From the NCBI GenBank assembly GCA_902570945.1, contig CACGAJ010000003.1, forward strand, positions 1 through 64,000: 64,000 bases of DNA. The letters run 5' to 3'. Source of the DNA: an uncultured Synechococcaceae cyanobacterium. Its GTDB lineage: Bacteria; Cyanobacteriota; Cyanobacteriia; PCC-6307; Cyanobiaceae. A model generated the notes under the pieces. That model did not search any database, was not told the DNA's origin, and worked only from the letters and a program-made list of their open reading frames with translations. Below are positions 11,224-23,446 of the stretch, piece after piece (positions within the stretch are counted from its first letter, which is position 1; each line of letters opens with the position of its first letter). The translations under genes were made by a program, and so were the position numbers.

Positions 11224-12392
11224 TTGTGGTGGATGAAACTTTAAATAAAAAGTGGAATTGGTGGCCATTATTCCCCTTATATCCTTATGGAAAAAAGAAA
11301 ACAATTTTAAAAGAATTAATTCCTGATCAAATATGGTCCTTGGAACAAATACAGGGACTTTATTATGTTGCGGTTCCAATAAGAATGACGGTAATAAAGG
11401 TTGATAATGGATTGATGCTAATAAATCCACTGCCTCCAACAAAAGAATTAATAAATGAGTTAGAAAAATTAATTGCGATTCATGGCAAAGTAAAAACAAT
11501 AATTCTTCCGAGTGCCTCTGGACTAGAACATAAAATCGGACTGCCAGCTCTTTCAAGAACTTTTAAAGACGCAGAAATTTGGCTTTGTCCTGGACAATGG
11601 AGTTTCCCCATAAATCTACCACTAGATTTTTTAGGAATTCCATCAAAAAGATCAAGAATACTTTTTGAAGAAGGTACTCCCCATACAAACTACTTTAAAT
11701 GGTCTTCATTAGGCCCTCTGAATTTAGGACTTGGAAGATATCAGGAGATAAGTTGTTTCCATTATCCTACCAAAACACTTCATGTGACAGACGCAATAGT
11801 TGGAATAGACTCCACCCCCCCTGAGATATTTGATTTTGATCCAACTCCACTTCTTTTTCATTCTAGAGAGAGAGGAGATGAACCTTTGATTGACTCCATC
11901 GAACATAGAAAAAAAGGATGGAAAAGGTTAGTCTTGTTTTCATCTTTTTTAAAACCAGGTAAATTAAATATTCCACCTTTAAAAAAAATATTTAAGTATT
12001 CATTCAAAAAAGATCTGAGGAATTGGAGATCTCATTTCGGTATTTATCCCTTTTTATGGGACGAAGATTGGGAATCTTCTCTTGTTGAAATAATGGGTAA
12101 AGATACTCCTAAGATTCAAATTGCACCAGTTTTACAGAAATTAATTTTTCCGCGTTCAAAAGAAGTTTTACTCAAATGGTTAGAAAATATCAAGTGTTTT
12201 GAAGATATGGAATATTTAATTCCAGCTCATTTTACGGCCCCTATAAAATTTACAATAGAAGATTGTCAAAAATTAATTAATGAAATTAATTCCCAAAAGT
12301 GGGACAAACTTCCTGAGGATAATAAATTTTTGATGGGTTTATATAAAAAGTTGTTTGAACTAGGAATAATTCCTGAAGAAGTAAATCTTTAA
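11220..12392 (+). CDS. DUF4336-like conserved protein
   Basis: 390 aa; DQIWSLEQIQGLYYVAVPIRMTVIKVDNGLMLINPLPPT; overlaps permease stop by 4 nt. Confidence 0.7.
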   Translation: MIVVDETLNKKWNWWPLFPLYPYGKKKTILKELIPDQIWSLEQIQGLYYVAVPIRMTVIKVDNGLMLINPLPPTKELINELEKLIAIHGKVKTIILPSASGLEHKIGLPALSRTFKDAEIWLCPGQWSFPINLPLDFLGIPSKRSRILFEEGTPHTNYFKWSSLGPLNLGLGRYQEISCFHYPTKTLHVTDAIVGIDSTPPEIFDFDPTPLLFHSRERGDEPLIDSIEHRKKGWKRLVLFSSFLKPGKLNIPPLKKIFKYSFKKDLRNWRSHFGIYPFLWDEDWESSLVEIMGKDTPKIQIAPVLQKLIFPRSKEVLLKWLENIKCFEDMEYLIPAHFTAPIKFTIEDCQKLINEINSQKWDKLPEDNKFLMGLYKKLFELGIIPEEVNL

Positions 12393-12398
12393 AAACAA

Positions 12399-12734
12399 TT
12401 ATTCTTCAATAGACATGTTCTCATCATTTTTAAGAGTTTGTTCGAGCTCTTTTCTTTGCTCCATTTGTCTTAAGAAATATCCTGTCATCATTGCAGAAGA
12501 TAATAAATTAGCAATGTTGTCTTTTGAAGATGTTATTTTTACATCAAATTGATCTGAAGGAAGCATTCCAAGAAGACCTTGAACATTATGTCTAATAATT
12601 TCTTGAATATCTTCACTAGCTGATTTTGCTACTCTTTGCAAAACTTCTGGAGATTGTTTTTGTAAATATTGGATTAAATCATTCTCATCGTTTGGATCAT
12701 TATTTTCAGTAGCGAGAAATTCTGGATTAAACAT
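12399..12734 (-). CDS. DUF760-like conserved protein
   Basis: 111 aa; LIQYLQKQSPEVLQRVAKSASEDIQEIIRHNVQGLLGMLPSDQFDVKITSSKDNIANLLSSAMMTGYFLRQMEQR. Confidence 0.75.
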   Translation of the reverse strand: MFNPEFLATENNDPNDENDLIQYLQKQSPEVLQRVAKSASEDIQEIIRHNVQGLLGMLPSDQFDVKITSSKDNIANLLSSAMMTGYFLRQMEQRKELEQTLKNDENMSIEE

Positions 12735-12779
12735 TTCTACAACTTCAAGATATAAAAACCCTACAACATCACGTACCCA

Positions 12780-13364
12780 TTAATCTAAATTATTAAGGGC
12801 AGGGAACCGAATAAGTCCAATTTTATTAAATGGCCAATATCTAAAAATAGCTTTACCAATAACCTTTTCATAGGGTAAAAATCCCCAAATATGTGAGTCC
12901 ATACTGTTATTTCTATTATCTCCCATCACCCATAATGACTCTTCTGGGACAATAAAAGGCCCTATAGAATAATTAATATTTTTATCAAAAACGTAATTCT
13001 TTTGAGCGATATCATTTAAGTAAAGGTTACCGTCTCTTACTTCTACTTTGTCTCCAGGTATTCCAATTACTCTTTTTATTAGTGCAGTATCTGCTTCATA
13101 ACCAGCATTAATTAATTGTTCCGGAACGTTAAAAACAACTATTTTATTTTTTAATTTTGAAAGATTTGATTTGGAAGTGATTTTTGGGGTTACTTTCTCA
13201 ACAAGAATTTTATCTTGTATTTGAAGAGTTGGAAGCATTGAACCGGAGGGGATCCATCTTGGCTCTATAACCTGCCATCGTATAATTAAAGCAATAGATA
13301 TCCAGATTAAAAGGTTTTTTAAATCCTTTAGTATTGAATTTCTTTTTTCTTGAGTTGTAGACAT
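12780..13364 (-). CDS. lepB: Signal peptidase I
   Basis: IPSGSMLPTLQIQDKILVEK, KRVIGIPGDKVE, MGDNRNNSMDSHIWGFL. Confidence 0.95.
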   Translation of the reverse strand: MSTTQEKRNSILKDLKNLLIWISIALIIRWQVIEPRWIPSGSMLPTLQIQDKILVEKVTPKITSKSNLSKLKNKIVVFNVPEQLINAGYEADTALIKRVIGIPGDKVEVRDGNLYLNDIAQKNYVFDKNINYSIGPFIVPEESLWVMGDNRNNSMDSHIWGFLPYEKVIGKAIFRYWPFNKIGLIRFPALNNLD

Positions 13365-13414
13365 GTTTTATTTAATTGAATTATAAGGAAAATCCCAAAG
13401 CATTTATATAAATT

Positions 13415-15178
13415 ATGACATCATCTATTGAATGCAAAAATTTTCTTAGAAGTTTACAACTTTTAAACCTTCTTATAAAAATAGGAGTTCAAAATTTAAT
13501 ACTATGTCCTGGGAGTAGATCAGCACCTTTAGCAATAGCTGCTGGAGAATTGAATAAATTAGGACTTGTAAATATTTTTAATTCAATAGATGAGAGATCT
13601 GCAGGATTCCACTCACTTGGGATTTCTGCTGCATCAGGTAATCTTTCATTAGTTATTACCACTTCTGGAACCGCTGTAAGTAACTTATTGCCAGCAGCAG
13701 TTGAGGCAGATCGATCTTGTAAAGGCATAATATTTCTTACTGCTGATAGACCCTTAAGATTAAAAGATTGTGGGGCCAATCAAACAGTAAATCAAGAGGA
13801 TTTTTTGAGTTCAGTCTGCAGAAGAGTTTTAAGTACAAATCTGAATGGAATTCATGAAACACAAGAAAATGAAATCTTAAATTTAGTTCGAATTACTGAG
13901 AAACAAATATCAACTTTCCCTGGTCCGATTCATTTAAATATTCCTATTGATGAGCCTTTAGGTATTTCATTTTTAAATAAAAAAAATGTTTTAGAGGTTT
14001 TTGAGAGAATTTATTTAGAGAAAAAATATGTCTTTCAGGAAGTTGAAATAAAGTCTAATAAAAATAAATTCTTAGAAATTTCAAGAAGTTTAAATTTAGA
14101 TGCATCTGGCATTATTTTGGTAGGTCCCTATCAAGGTTCCATAAATGACTTATCTTCTTTCAATAAATCTTTAGAACAATTACAAGAAATTACTGGCTGG
14201 CCAGTATTTGCTGATCCCGTTTCAGGAGTTTATTCTGATTTGAGAGGATTAATTGTGAATTGGGAATTAGTCTTAAGAAAAAAAAAGAATTTAATAAATT
14301 GTTCTCAACTTTTGAGGCTTGGTCCTATGTCATCCTCAATCGATTTGGAGAAGTTTTTAATAACCTTCCAAGGGATACAAATTCTTATAAAAGAAAAAAA
14401 CTATAGAAAATTGGACCCTATAAAAAAATCATTTGAATATGATTTTGGGCTATCAAATTTTACTACTACATTATTAGAAGAATTATCTATTAATGAAAAA
14501 AATAAAAAGTCTCTTACTCCATTAGCCCAAGATCTAATAAAGGAAGGTGAGCAAATTAAAGAAATTTTAAAAGAGAAAATTACTCATGATAATCAAATTA
14601 CTGAGTATAAGCTTGCAAATCTTGTTCCAAAACTTTGGCCAGCTCAAAATCCAATAATGCTCTCCGCAAGTAGCCCGATTAGAGATTGGCTTACTTTTTC
14701 TGAAAATGGTACTTTAACAAGAAATTGTTTCAGCTTTAGAGGAGCTTCCGGCATAGATGGAACTTTGTCCCTTGCATTAGGAATTTCTAGAATTAAAAAT
14801 CCTCTACTTCTCGTAACCGGAGATTTGGCTTTTGTTCATGATATAAACGGTTGGCTAATTGAAAATTCAGTCGAAATGAATTTAACAATTCTTCTAATAA
14901 ATAATAATGGTGGAAACATATTTAATCGTATTTATAAAAAAACTTTAAAAGAAGATGAATTAAAAAAACTATTTCTTATGCCTAAAGAAATAAACTGGCC
15001 AAAACTCGCAGAGAGCTATCAAGTAAAATTTAAAAGTGTGACAAATTTTAAAAAATTACGAGAGGCATTCGATTGGAGCATTTCTATCCAGAAATCTGTA
15101 ATAATTAAGGTTGATATTGATCCAGAAAATGAAATTTGTGAAAAAAATGCCCTGCTAGAAAAAATAATTGGCAGTTAA
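13415..15178 (+). CDS. menD: 2-succinyl-5-enolpyruvyl-6-hydroxy-3-cyclohexene-1-carboxylate synthase
   Basis: 587 aa ThDP enzyme; [43 protein letters not shown]. Confidence 0.96.
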   Translation: MTSSIECKNFLRSLQLLNLLIKIGVQNLILCPGSRSAPLAIAAGELNKLGLVNIFNSIDERSAGFHSLGISAASGNLSLVITTSGTAVSNLLPAAVEADRSCKGIIFLTADRPLRLKDCGANQTVNQEDFLSSVCRRVLSTNLNGIHETQENEILNLVRITEKQISTFPGPIHLNIPIDEPLGISFLNKKNVLEVFERIYLEKKYVFQEVEIKSNKNKFLEISRSLNLDASGIILVGPYQGSINDLSSFNKSLEQLQEITGWPVFADPVSGVYSDLRGLIVNWELVLRKKKNLINCSQLLRLGPMSSSIDLEKFLITFQGIQILIKEKNYRKLDPIKKSFEYDFGLSNFTTTLLEELSINEKNKKSLTPLAQDLIKEGEQIKEILKEKITHDNQITEYKLANLVPKLWPAQNPIMLSASSPIRDWLTFSENGTLTRNCFSFRGASGIDGTLSLALGISRIKNPLLLVTGDLAFVHDINGWLIENSVEMNLTILLINNNGGNIFNRIYKKTLKEDELKKLFLMPKEINWPKLAESYQVKFKSVTNFKKLREAFDWSISIQKSVIIKVDIDPENEICEKNALLEKIIGS

Positions 15179-15214
15179 ATTTATTATTTTTTTATTTTTA
15201 AATAATTAGAATTC

Positions 15215-16072
15215 ATGAAAGTATTACCTGGTAAAAAAACCTTAAATTGGTCAGAATGCAAATCTTATGAGGATATATTGTTTCATAAATCAGATGAGGG
15301 AATTGCGAGAATTGCAATTAATCGGCCTGAAAAAAGAAATGCATTTAGGCCACAAACTGTAGATGAACTCATTAACGCATTTAATATCGTTAGAAATGAT
15401 GAAACTATTGGAGTAGTTCTCTTTACAGGTGCGGGACCTGACAAGAAAGGTATTTATTCTTTTTGCTCTGGAGGTGATCAGAGTGTAAGAGGCGAAAATG
15501 GATATAAAAATGATGAAGGGAAGCAGAGATTAAATGTACTTGAACTTCAAAGATTAATAAGAAGTTTGCCAAAAGTGGTTATTGCCTTAGTTCCTGGTTT
15601 TGCAATTGGAGGAGGTCAGGTACTTCATTTAATTTGTGATCTCAGTATCGCTTCTGAAAATGCAATATTTGGTCAAACAGGTCCAAGAGTGGGGAGTTTT
15701 GATGCTGGATTTGGATCTAGTTATTTGGCAAGACTCGTTGGTCAAAGAAAAGCAAAAGAAATTTGGTTTTTATGTAGAAAATATAATTCTAAGGAAGCTC
15801 TTAGGATGGGCTTGATAAATGCAATTACAAAGATTGAAGAATTAGAAGCTGAGGGTGTAATCTGGGCAAGAGAGATTTTACGAAATAGTCCAACTGCTAT
15901 TCGTATTCTTAAAGCTTCATTCAATGCAGAGAATGATGGGATTGCGGGTATTCAAGAATTATCTGGATACACAACTCAATTATTTTATTCGACTGAAGAA
16001 GCTCAAGAAGGTAGAGATGCCTTTCTTGAAAAGCGTCCACCAGACTTTTCTGACTATAAGTGGACACCCTAG
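15215..16072 (+). CDS. menB: 1,4-dihydroxy-2-naphthoyl-CoA synthase
   Basis: Crotonase fold; [41 protein letters not shown]; follows menD. Confidence 0.96.
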   Translation: MKVLPGKKTLNWSECKSYEDILFHKSDEGIARIAINRPEKRNAFRPQTVDELINAFNIVRNDETIGVVLFTGAGPDKKGIYSFCSGGDQSVRGENGYKNDEGKQRLNVLELQRLIRSLPKVVIALVPGFAIGGGQVLHLICDLSIASENAIFGQTGPRVGSFDAGFGSSYLARLVGQRKAKEIWFLCRKYNSKEALRMGLINAITKIEELEAEGVIWAREILRNSPTAIRILKASFNAENDGIAGIQELSGYTTQLFYSTEEAQEGRDAFLEKRPPDFSDYKWTP

Positions 16073-16108
16073 TTTATTTTTCAAAAGAACTTTTTTAAAT
16101 AATTATCA

Positions 16109-17560
16109 ATGAGAATTCTTCTTGCCGCTGCTGAATGTGCTCCAATGATCAAAGTTGGAGGTATGGGAGATGTGGTTGGTTCGTTGCCTCCATCTTTGAT
16201 AAAACTTGGTCACGATGTAAGGGTAATAATTCCAGGATATGGAAAATTGTGGAGTCTTTTAGAGGTATCGAATGAACCAGTCTTTAGAGCAAATACAATG
16301 GGGACTGATTTTGCCGTATATGAAGCAAAACATCCTATACATAATTATGTGATTTACCTAGTGGGTCATCCAACATTTGACTCTGACCAAATATACGGAG
16401 GCGAAAATGAGGACTGGCGCTTTACATTTTTTGCTAGTGCCACTGCAGAATTTGCCTGGAATTGTTGGAAACCTCAAGTTCTCCATTGCCATGATTGGCA
16501 CACTGGAATGATTCCTGTGTGGATGCATCAGGACCCAGAAATTAGTACTGTCTTCACAATTCATAATTTAAAATATCAGGGCCCTTGGAGGTGGAAACTT
16601 GAAAAAATGACTTGGTGTCCTTGGTATATGCATGGAGACCACACAATGGCTGCGGCGATGTTGTACGCAGATAGGGTCAATGCTGTTTCTCCGACTTATG
16701 CAGATGAGATTAAAACCCATGAATACGGGGAAAGCCTTGAAGGATTACTTAATTACATTTCAGGTAAATTAAGGGGAATTCTTAATGGTATAGATCTTGA
16801 TGAATGGAATCCAGCAAAAGATCCAGTTTTACCTGCAAAGTTTAGTACTAAGAATTTAGAAAATAGGCCAGAAAATAAAAAAATTCTGCAGAGAGAAATG
16901 GGTCTCGAAGTTAATCCTAAAAAATATCTTTTAGGTATGGTCAGTAGGTTAGTTGATCAGAAAGGAGTTGACTTACTTCTACAAGTTTCAAGAAGACTTT
17001 TAGCATATACAGATTCGCAAATAGTTGTTTTAGGGACTGGAGATAGATATTTAGAGTCAGGATTATGGCAACTTGCATTAGATTACCCAGGAAGATTTTC
17101 TGTATTTCTTACCTATGATGATTCTTTATCAAGACTTATATATGGTGGCTCTGATGCATTCTTAATGCCAAGTAGATTCGAACCTTGTGGGATTAGTCAA
17201 TTACTTGCTATGAGGTATGGTTCTATTCCTATAGTAAGGCGAGTAGGAGGTCTGGTTGACACAGTTTTACCTCATGATCCAGAAAATAATAGTGGCACAG
17301 GTTTTTGTTTCGATCGCTTTGAACCTATAGATTTCTATACATCTTTAGTAAGGTCTTGGGAGGCCTTTAGGCATAAAGAAAGTTGGGAATTATTGCAAAA
17401 AAGAGCAATGAGCCAAGAGTTTAGTTGGCAAAGATCCGCACTCGAATACGAAATTATGTACAAAGATGTTTGTGGAATAAAAGAACCATCTCCAGATTTT
17501 GCTGAAGTTGAAAAGTTCTCCTACGGACAATCCGCTGATCCATCTTTAAAAAAAGTATGA
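16109..17560 (+). CDS. glgA: Glycogen synthase
   Basis: [57 protein letters not shown]. Confidence 0.97.
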   Translation: MRILLAAAECAPMIKVGGMGDVVGSLPPSLIKLGHDVRVIIPGYGKLWSLLEVSNEPVFRANTMGTDFAVYEAKHPIHNYVIYLVGHPTFDSDQIYGGENEDWRFTFFASATAEFAWNCWKPQVLHCHDWHTGMIPVWMHQDPEISTVFTIHNLKYQGPWRWKLEKMTWCPWYMHGDHTMAAAMLYADRVNAVSPTYADEIKTHEYGESLEGLLNYISGKLRGILNGIDLDEWNPAKDPVLPAKFSTKNLENRPENKKILQREMGLEVNPKKYLLGMVSRLVDQKGVDLLLQVSRRLLAYTDSQIVVLGTGDRYLESGLWQLALDYPGRFSVFLTYDDSLSRLIYGGSDAFLMPSRFEPCGISQLLAMRYGSIPIVRRVGGLVDTVLPHDPENNSGTGFCFDRFEPIDFYTSLVRSWEAFRHKESWELLQKRAMSQEFSWQRSALEYEIMYKDVCGIKEPSPDFAEVEKFSYGQSADPSLKKV

Positions 17561-17572
17561 CTTAATTTTTTA

Positions 17573-18946
17573 ATGGAATTTTCTTTATCAGAAATAAACA
17601 ATGTTTTGGGAGATATTAAAAATCTAAGAGAGGGGGAAAGAAATTATTTAAATTTTAAAAACATAAGTATTGATAGTAGAACTTTATTAAAAAATGATCT
17701 TTTTATAGCTATAAAGGGTAAAAATTTTGACGGACATAGTTTTCTTCCAGAAGTCTTAAATAAAGGCGTTAAATCAGTAGTAATCAAAGAAGGGATGCAG
17801 AAATTACTTCCGGGTAATTTTCCTTATTGGGTAGTAGATGAAACATTAGAGGCATTTCAAAAATTAACATTGCTCAAAAGAAAAAAATTAAATATCCCTG
17901 TGGTTGCGATAACTGGTTCAGTCGGTAAAACAACTACAAAAGAAATGGTTGGTGAAGTTTTAAAGAAACACGGAAAAATTAAACTATCCCATGCAAATTT
18001 CAATAATGAGATTGGTGTTGGTCTTACTATACTTGCCGCAGATAAAGAAGATAAATTTTTGGTCCTTGAGATGGGAATGAGAGGTCTTGGACAGATCGAA
18101 AATTTATCTAAATATAGTGAACCCGATATTGCAGTAATTACTAACATTGGAACAGCCCATATTGGATTGTTAGGCTCGAAAAAAAATATAACTTATGCAA
18201 AGTGTGAAATTAGTAAATTTTTAAATCCCAAAGGAGTTGTAATAATACCAGCAAATGATTTACTGCTTGAAGAAACTTTAAAAGAATACTGGAAAGGTAG
18301 AGTAATTAAAGTGGAACTTTTAAATATAGAAAATCAAAAGGAGAGTTTTAAGAAAGATCATAATTTACAAGGATTTTATGATCCTTCGCAAAAAATAATT
18401 CTAATTGAAGAAAATAAATTTGAAATTTCTTTTGAGGGATTTCATAATGCTTCAAATTTCTTATTTGCTTATGCAGTTTCTAAAGAGCTAGGAATTGATT
18501 TTGCAAGTTTTAATAAGTTTAATTTTGCAAGCTATGGAGGAAGGAATAAAGTTATTAAATCAGTAAAAACAACAATATATGATGAATCATATAATGCCTC
18601 GCCAGAGTCAGTAAAAGCTTGTATAAGAAACCTCCAAGAAAAACCAAGGAATCAATTTTTTATATTTGGAAGTATGCAAGAATTGGGAGAAGAATCTGAA
18701 AAATATCATTTAGAAATATTTAATTTAATAAATAATTCGGACATAGAAAAATGTTTATTTATTTGCGAAAAAAAGAATGAAAAAATTTATAGTGATTATA
18801 TTAAAGATAAGAAAAAATTTTTAGTTTTAAATGATATTAGAGATGTACCTAAGGAGATAAATAAATCTACAAAACAAGGTGATTCTATCCTTATAAAAGG
18901 GAGTAGATTTTGGCAGCTTGAAAAAATTATTGAATTAATTAATTAG
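17573..18946 (+). CDS. murF: UDP-MurNAc-tripeptide:D-Ala-D-Ala ligase
   Basis: VAITGSVGKTTTKEMV, NFNNEIGVGLTIL, YDESYNASPESVKACI. Confidence 0.95.
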   Translation: MEFSLSEINNVLGDIKNLREGERNYLNFKNISIDSRTLLKNDLFIAIKGKNFDGHSFLPEVLNKGVKSVVIKEGMQKLLPGNFPYWVVDETLEAFQKLTLLKRKKLNIPVVAITGSVGKTTTKEMVGEVLKKHGKIKLSHANFNNEIGVGLTILAADKEDKFLVLEMGMRGLGQIENLSKYSEPDIAVITNIGTAHIGLLGSKKNITYAKCEISKFLNPKGVVIIPANDLLLEETLKEYWKGRVIKVELLNIENQKESFKKDHNLQGFYDPSQKIILIEENKFEISFEGFHNASNFLFAYAVSKELGIDFASFNKFNFASYGGRNKVIKSVKTTIYDESYNASPESVKACIRNLQEKPRNQFFIFGSMQELGEESEKYHLEIFNLINNSDIEKCLFICEKKNEKIYSDYIKDKKKFLVLNDIRDVPKEINKSTKQGDSILIKGSRFWQLEKIIELIN

Positions 18947-18947
18947 A

Positions 18948-20297
18948 TTAAGATTTCTTTCTTTGCCAATTTTCTATATTTACTTGCTTCGTTCTTGAAA
19001 TTGCTAATGTATTGTCTTTGGCATCTTTGGTGATCACTGAACCAGCACCTGTTGTTACTGATTCCCCGAGATTTATTGGTGCAACAAAAACTGTGTTTGC
19101 ACCAATACTGGAATTCCCCCCAATTTTTGTTTGATGTTTTTTCTGACCATCAAAATTAGCAGTAATAGTACCTGCTCCAATATTTGTAGATCTTCCAATA
19201 ATAGAATCGCCAATATAACTTAGATGGTTTACTTTGGATTCTTCTTCTAGCTGACTATTTTTGATTTCAACAAAATTACCTATTTTGCTAAAGGAAGATA
19301 TTTTGGAATTAGGTCTTATATGGCTGTACGGACCAATTTTTATATGATCCATTATCTGAGAATCATAAACAGTGGAGTTTGAGATTTCACAATGTAATCC
19401 CACATAAGAATTCTCAATAAAAGTATTTGGCCCTATTAAGCAATTACTGTCTATTTTGGTACTTCCTCTTATATGTGTATTAGCTTCTATAATGACATCC
19501 TTACCAATTTCGGCTTCTTCACTAATTGAACAACTTGCTTTATTTATAAAAGTTACACCATTAAGCATATGCTTTTCTTTAATTGCATTTTGAATATTTT
19601 CCTCGCACTTTGATAGTTGAATTCTGTTATTAATGCCTTGAAGTTCTCCATTATCCTCTACCTCTAGGCTTAAGGAATTATTTAGTAAAGATACTGCATC
19701 TGTTAAGTAAATTTCCTTTTGATTATTATTGCTTTGCAAGGTGTTAATTATTTTTGACAAATTATCCCAGTTAAAACAATAAATACCTGCATTTATTAAT
19801 TGATTTTCTCGTTCTTGATTATTGCAATCTTTTTCTTCAACAATTCTGTCTATAAAATCCCCCTTCAAAAAAACTCTGCCATACCCAAAAGGATTTTTTT
19901 TCTTTGTAGTAATTAAAGAAACATCAGCATTTTTTGAATCATGTAAATTTAAAAGCTTATTTAGAGTCTCTGGCTTTATAAGAGGCACATCCCCATTAAG
20001 AACTAAAAGTTTACCTTCATTTTTTTTTACTGCTTTACAAAGCACCTGAATAGCATGACCAGTCCCTGACTGCGGATCTTGGATAACGAATTGTATTTTT
20101 TGATTATTTGGGATTGACTCTTGTACTTCTTTTGATTTGTGACCAGTAATTACGAAAACTTGATCAGGATTTAATTTAACACATGAATCAATTACTCTCT
20201 GCAAAAGACATTTGCCAGAAATCTTATGTAAAACCTTTGGCAATGAGCTTTCCATCCTAGTGCCCTTTCCTGCAGCCAATATCGCAACACTTAACAT
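18948..20297 (-). CDS. glmU: Bifunctional UDP-GlcNAc pyrophosphorylase / glucosamine-1-P acetyltransferase
   Basis: [21 protein letters not shown]-terminal left-handed beta-helix; [33 protein letters not shown]. Confidence 0.96.
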   Translation of the reverse strand: MLSVAILAAGKGTRMESSLPKVLHKISGKCLLQRVIDSCVKLNPDQVFVITGHKSKEVQESIPNNQKIQFVIQDPQSGTGHAIQVLCKAVKKNEGKLLVLNGDVPLIKPETLNKLLNLHDSKNADVSLITTKKKNPFGYGRVFLKGDFIDRIVEEKDCNNQERENQLINAGIYCFNWDNLSKIINTLQSNNNQKEIYLTDAVSLLNNSLSLEVEDNGELQGINNRIQLSKCEENIQNAIKEKHMLNGVTFINKASCSISEEAEIGKDVIIEANTHIRGSTKIDSNCLIGPNTFIENSYVGLHCEISNSTVYDSQIMDHIKIGPYSHIRPNSKISSFSKIGNFVEIKNSQLEEESKVNHLSYIGDSIIGRSTNIGAGTITANFDGQKKHQTKIGGNSSIGANTVFVAPINLGESVTTGAGSVITKDAKDNTLAISRTKQVNIENWQRKKS

Positions 20298-20321
20298 GTT
20301 TTTAAAAATATTTACTTAAAT

Positions 20322-21227
20322 CTAACTCTTAACGGATGCCTTCGTCATTCCCCACTTCCTTCTCCATTTTTTTGTCGATAATAGATTAGAGCATAATTGC
20401 TCGTCTAATCTTTTGTTAATTATATCTTCTTTACTTGAGTTTAAATATTGATCTCTATATGGAATACTTGCTTTAGTCAAGAGATGCTCCTCTTCCATTA
20501 AAGATAAATTTTCAAAATTGAATTTGGATTTCAATTTATTCTTATCAAATTTTGATATTGCTACAGTTCCCTGGCTCCAAAAATTTATGTTATTAAAACT
20601 TGGTTTAATAGTGAAAATCTCTAATCCAAGATCTCTTAATGTCTTTCTTACTGCCGCTGAAGAAGAATAAGTAATTAAATATCCCTGGGGATTAAGTTTT
20701 TGCGTCACCTTAGATAAAAATTCAATTGTCCAAACTTGTGGGCATTTTTGTGGAGAAAATCCATCTAAATAAATAAGATCAAAATTAACATCTGAAGGAA
20801 TAAGATTTATTTTTTCTCTAGCATCACCCCACAAAATATTACATTTACAAAATTGATCCTCAAAGTAATCTTTTCGAAGCAATAATTCAAATATTTTTTT
20901 GACTTTTGGATCCCATAATTTCAGGAAAGATTTATTTCTGAGCGAATATTCAAGAGGTTTTTTATTGATTTCCAAAGCGTATAAATTTAAATATGATTCT
21001 TGTTTTATTAATTCACTTATTAAAGAAGCGGAATTGTATCCTAACCCAAAACATATATCCAAAACATTAAGAGACTTGCCTTGGAATCTTTGCAAATCAG
21101 AGGGTACCGTAAACTTAAACCTTGTTTCCTCCAATGCTCCTAATAAGCTATGGAAATTCTCTTGAAAAAATAAACTTCTTAAAGAGTAACTCCCATCTTT
21201 TGTTAAAACTTCAATTAAATCAGACAA
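20322..21227 (-). CDS. MnmC-like SAM-dependent methyltransferase (DUF752-like)
   Basis: LDICFGLGYNSASLI, DLIYLDGFSPQKCPQVWTIEFLSKV, SSAAVRKTLRDLGLEIF. Confidence 0.85.
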   Translation of the reverse strand: MSDLIEVLTKDGSYSLRSLFFQENFHSLLGALEETRFKFTVPSDLQRFQGKSLNVLDICFGLGYNSASLISELIKQESYLNLYALEINKKPLEYSLRNKSFLKLWDPKVKKIFELLLRKDYFEDQFCKCNILWGDAREKINLIPSDVNFDLIYLDGFSPQKCPQVWTIEFLSKVTQKLNPQGYLITYSSSAAVRKTLRDLGLEIFTIKPSFNNINFWSQGTVAISKFDKNKLKSKFNFENLSLMEEEHLLTKASIPYRDQYLNSSKEDIINKRLDEQLCSNLLSTKKWRRKWGMTKASVKS

Positions 21228-21240
21228 AAACTCTTTAAAG

Positions 21241-22557
21241 TTAGTTAATTAGTTTAGAAAGGTCTTCCCAAAAATTTGGATATGAGACACTTGCGGCATC
21301 TGCTCTCTTTATCTTTGAAGTACCCTTGGCGAGAAGAGAAGCGATAGCAAGACTCATTGCTACTCGATGATCTGTCTCACTGTCTACCTCCGCAGAATAA
21401 AATTTTGATTGACCATTAATAATTAATCCATCCTCTTTTTCTTTTATTTCTGCACCGAATTTGTGTAACTGTCTTGCCATGACTTTTAATCGATCTGTTT
21501 CCTTAACTCTTAATTCTTGGGCATCCTTAATTTCAGAAACTCCATTACAAAAACAGGCAGCTACAGTAAGAATAGGAATCTCATCTATAAGTTTTGGAAG
21601 AATATCTCCTTCTATAGTAAATGGTCTTAAACTATTTGCTGTCTTTACTTTAATAGATCCAATTGGTTCTCCTGCAATTGTTGATTTATCTATTATCTCA
21701 TAATTGCAACCCATTAAATCCATCACTTGAAGTATGCCTATTCTGGTAGGGTTTAATCCGACATTCTTTATTAAAACTTCTGAATTTGGAACAATTGATG
21801 CAGCAATCATCCAGAAGGATGCAGAGCTAATGTCTCCAGGGATTAATATTTTCTGACCAATTAAGGTTGCCCCTGACTTTATTACTACATTCCTTCCTAA
21901 TTCACCTCTAATACTGATATTTGCTCCAAATGCTTTTAACATTCTTTCTGTATGATCTCTTGAAGATGCCGGCTCAATAACAGAAGTGGTTCCAGAAGCT
22001 GTGAGGCCTGCTAATAAAATTGCAGATTTTACTTGAGCACTAGCTACTGGAGTTCCAATAACGCATCCTTTTAGTTTTTTACCATCAATTGAGATTGGAG
22101 CTTTGTTACCACTTTCTCTACCAAAAATTTTTCCACCCATCAAAGATAATGGTTTGCCAACTCTCCCCATTGGCCTCTCATTCAGTGAATTATCGCCTAT
22201 TAATATAAAATTCTTACCTTTTTGCCCTGCTAATAAGCCCATTAATAACCTCATAGTAGTTCCGGAATTCCCACAATTAAGAATTTCTTTAGGCTCTTTT
22301 AATCCATCAAGACCCAGTCCAGTAATGGTGAAAGGCTTGTCTTTTTCTATCTTTGGAATGTTTACACCTAATTTTCTAAGGCAATCTGCAGTTGAAAGTG
22401 GATCTTCAGAATATAAAAATCCTTCAATGGTAGTTTCACCCTGAGCAATACTTCCTATTATCAAGGCTCTATGAGAAATGGATTTGTCTCCTGGTACTTT
22501 AATTTCCCCCTTTAATTTGCCTCCACCTGTTACTTCACGAATATTATTCATTTTCAA
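21241..22557 (-). CDS. aroA: 3-phosphoshikimate 1-carboxyvinyltransferase (EPSP synthase)
   Basis: [44 protein letters not shown]. Confidence 0.97.
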   Translation of the reverse strand: MKMNNIREVTGGGKLKGEIKVPGDKSISHRALIIGSIAQGETTIEGFLYSEDPLSTADCLRKLGVNIPKIEKDKPFTITGLGLDGLKEPKEILNCGNSGTTMRLLMGLLAGQKGKNFILIGDNSLNERPMGRVGKPLSLMGGKIFGRESGNKAPISIDGKKLKGCVIGTPVASAQVKSAILLAGLTASGTTSVIEPASSRDHTERMLKAFGANISIRGELGRNVVIKSGATLIGQKILIPGDISSASFWMIAASIVPNSEVLIKNVGLNPTRIGILQVMDLMGCNYEIIDKSTIAGEPIGSIKVKTANSLRPFTIEGDILPKLIDEIPILTVAACFCNGVSEIKDAQELRVKETDRLKVMARQLHKFGAEIKEKEDGLIINGQSKFYSAEVDSETDHRVAMSLAIASLLAKGTSKIKRADAASVSYPNFWEDLSKLIN

Positions 22558-22675
22558 ATTAATACTTGATAAAATTTTGTATAAAGAAATTAGATATATA
22601 TTATCAATAAGTTTGTTTTTAAAAAAAAATATTCAAAGTAAGTAACTGTTTTCTATAATAAAACCAGAAAAGGAT

Positions 22676-23410
22676 TTGATCATTAATCTTACTTATTATC
22701 ACGTCGCAAATGATGTCCCAGAAATAAATCCAGAAGTTGCAGTGGTAATTGATGTTTTAAGAGCCACAACTACAATTTCTTGGGCTTTAAAAAATGGAGC
22801 TGACTCAATACAAGTTTTTGCAGATTTAGATTTGTTGAGAGAATCAGCACTTAATTGGCGTGCAGATGAAAGATTAATGCTTGGAGAGAGAGGAGGAAAA
22901 AAAATTGAAGGTTTTGATTTGGGGAATTCTCCTTTATCAGTTACAAAAGAAGTTGTTAATGGTAGAAGATTATTTATGAGTACGACAAATGGGACTAAAT
23001 CTCTTCAAAAAGTTCAAGATGCAAATCATTTATTTGCTATGGGACTACCAAATAGGAAAGCAGTTGCTGAAAAAATTATTTCATTACAAAGTGAAAATGT
23101 TTTAATACTTGGGAGTGGTTGGGAAGGCTCATATTCACTTGAAGACTCCTTAGCTGCTGGTGCCTTAGCCTCCTACTTGGGAACTAATTGCAATTTTGAA
23201 GTCAATATTCTTAATGACGAATTACATTCAGCTTTGGCATTATGGGATCTTTGGAAGAATGATATATTGAAATGCTTGAAAACAGCAACTCATGGCAAAA
23301 GATTGACAAGTCTTGGAGATTATGAGGAAGATTTTAAATGTTGCTCTGAACTTGATAGCTTGGATATTGTTCCAGCTCAAGTTGAAAGAGGTGTGATTCG
23401 TGCCTCATGA
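22676..23410 (+). CDS. ComB-family 2-phosphosulfolactate phosphatase homologue
   Basis: VVIDVLRATTTISWALKNGA, LMLGERGGKKIEGFDLGNSP, STTNGTKSL. Confidence 0.85.
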   Translation: MIINLTYYHVANDVPEINPEVAVVIDVLRATTTISWALKNGADSIQVFADLDLLRESALNWRADERLMLGERGGKKIEGFDLGNSPLSVTKEVVNGRRLFMSTTNGTKSLQKVQDANHLFAMGLPNRKAVAEKIISLQSENVLILGSGWEGSYSLEDSLAAGALASYLGTNCNFEVNILNDELHSALALWDLWKNDILKCLKTATHGKRLTSLGDYEEDFKCCSELDSLDIVPAQVERGVIRAS

Positions 23411-23446
23411 TTTACGAATTGGTGTTGATTTACTAGGAGTAATTTT

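Noticed and set aside
11203-11556. - strand 117-aa ORF overlapping the permease 3' end and the DUF4336-like gene
   Set aside because: Antisense to a strongly supported CDS; composition looks like a reverse-complement artefact.
15924-16112. + strand 62-aa ORF at the menB/glgA junction
   Set aside because: Out-of-frame overlap with the menB 3' end; no recognisable domain.
21461-22444. + strand ORFs (80 and 113 aa) inside aroA
   Set aside because: Antisense shadow ORFs of a confident CDS.
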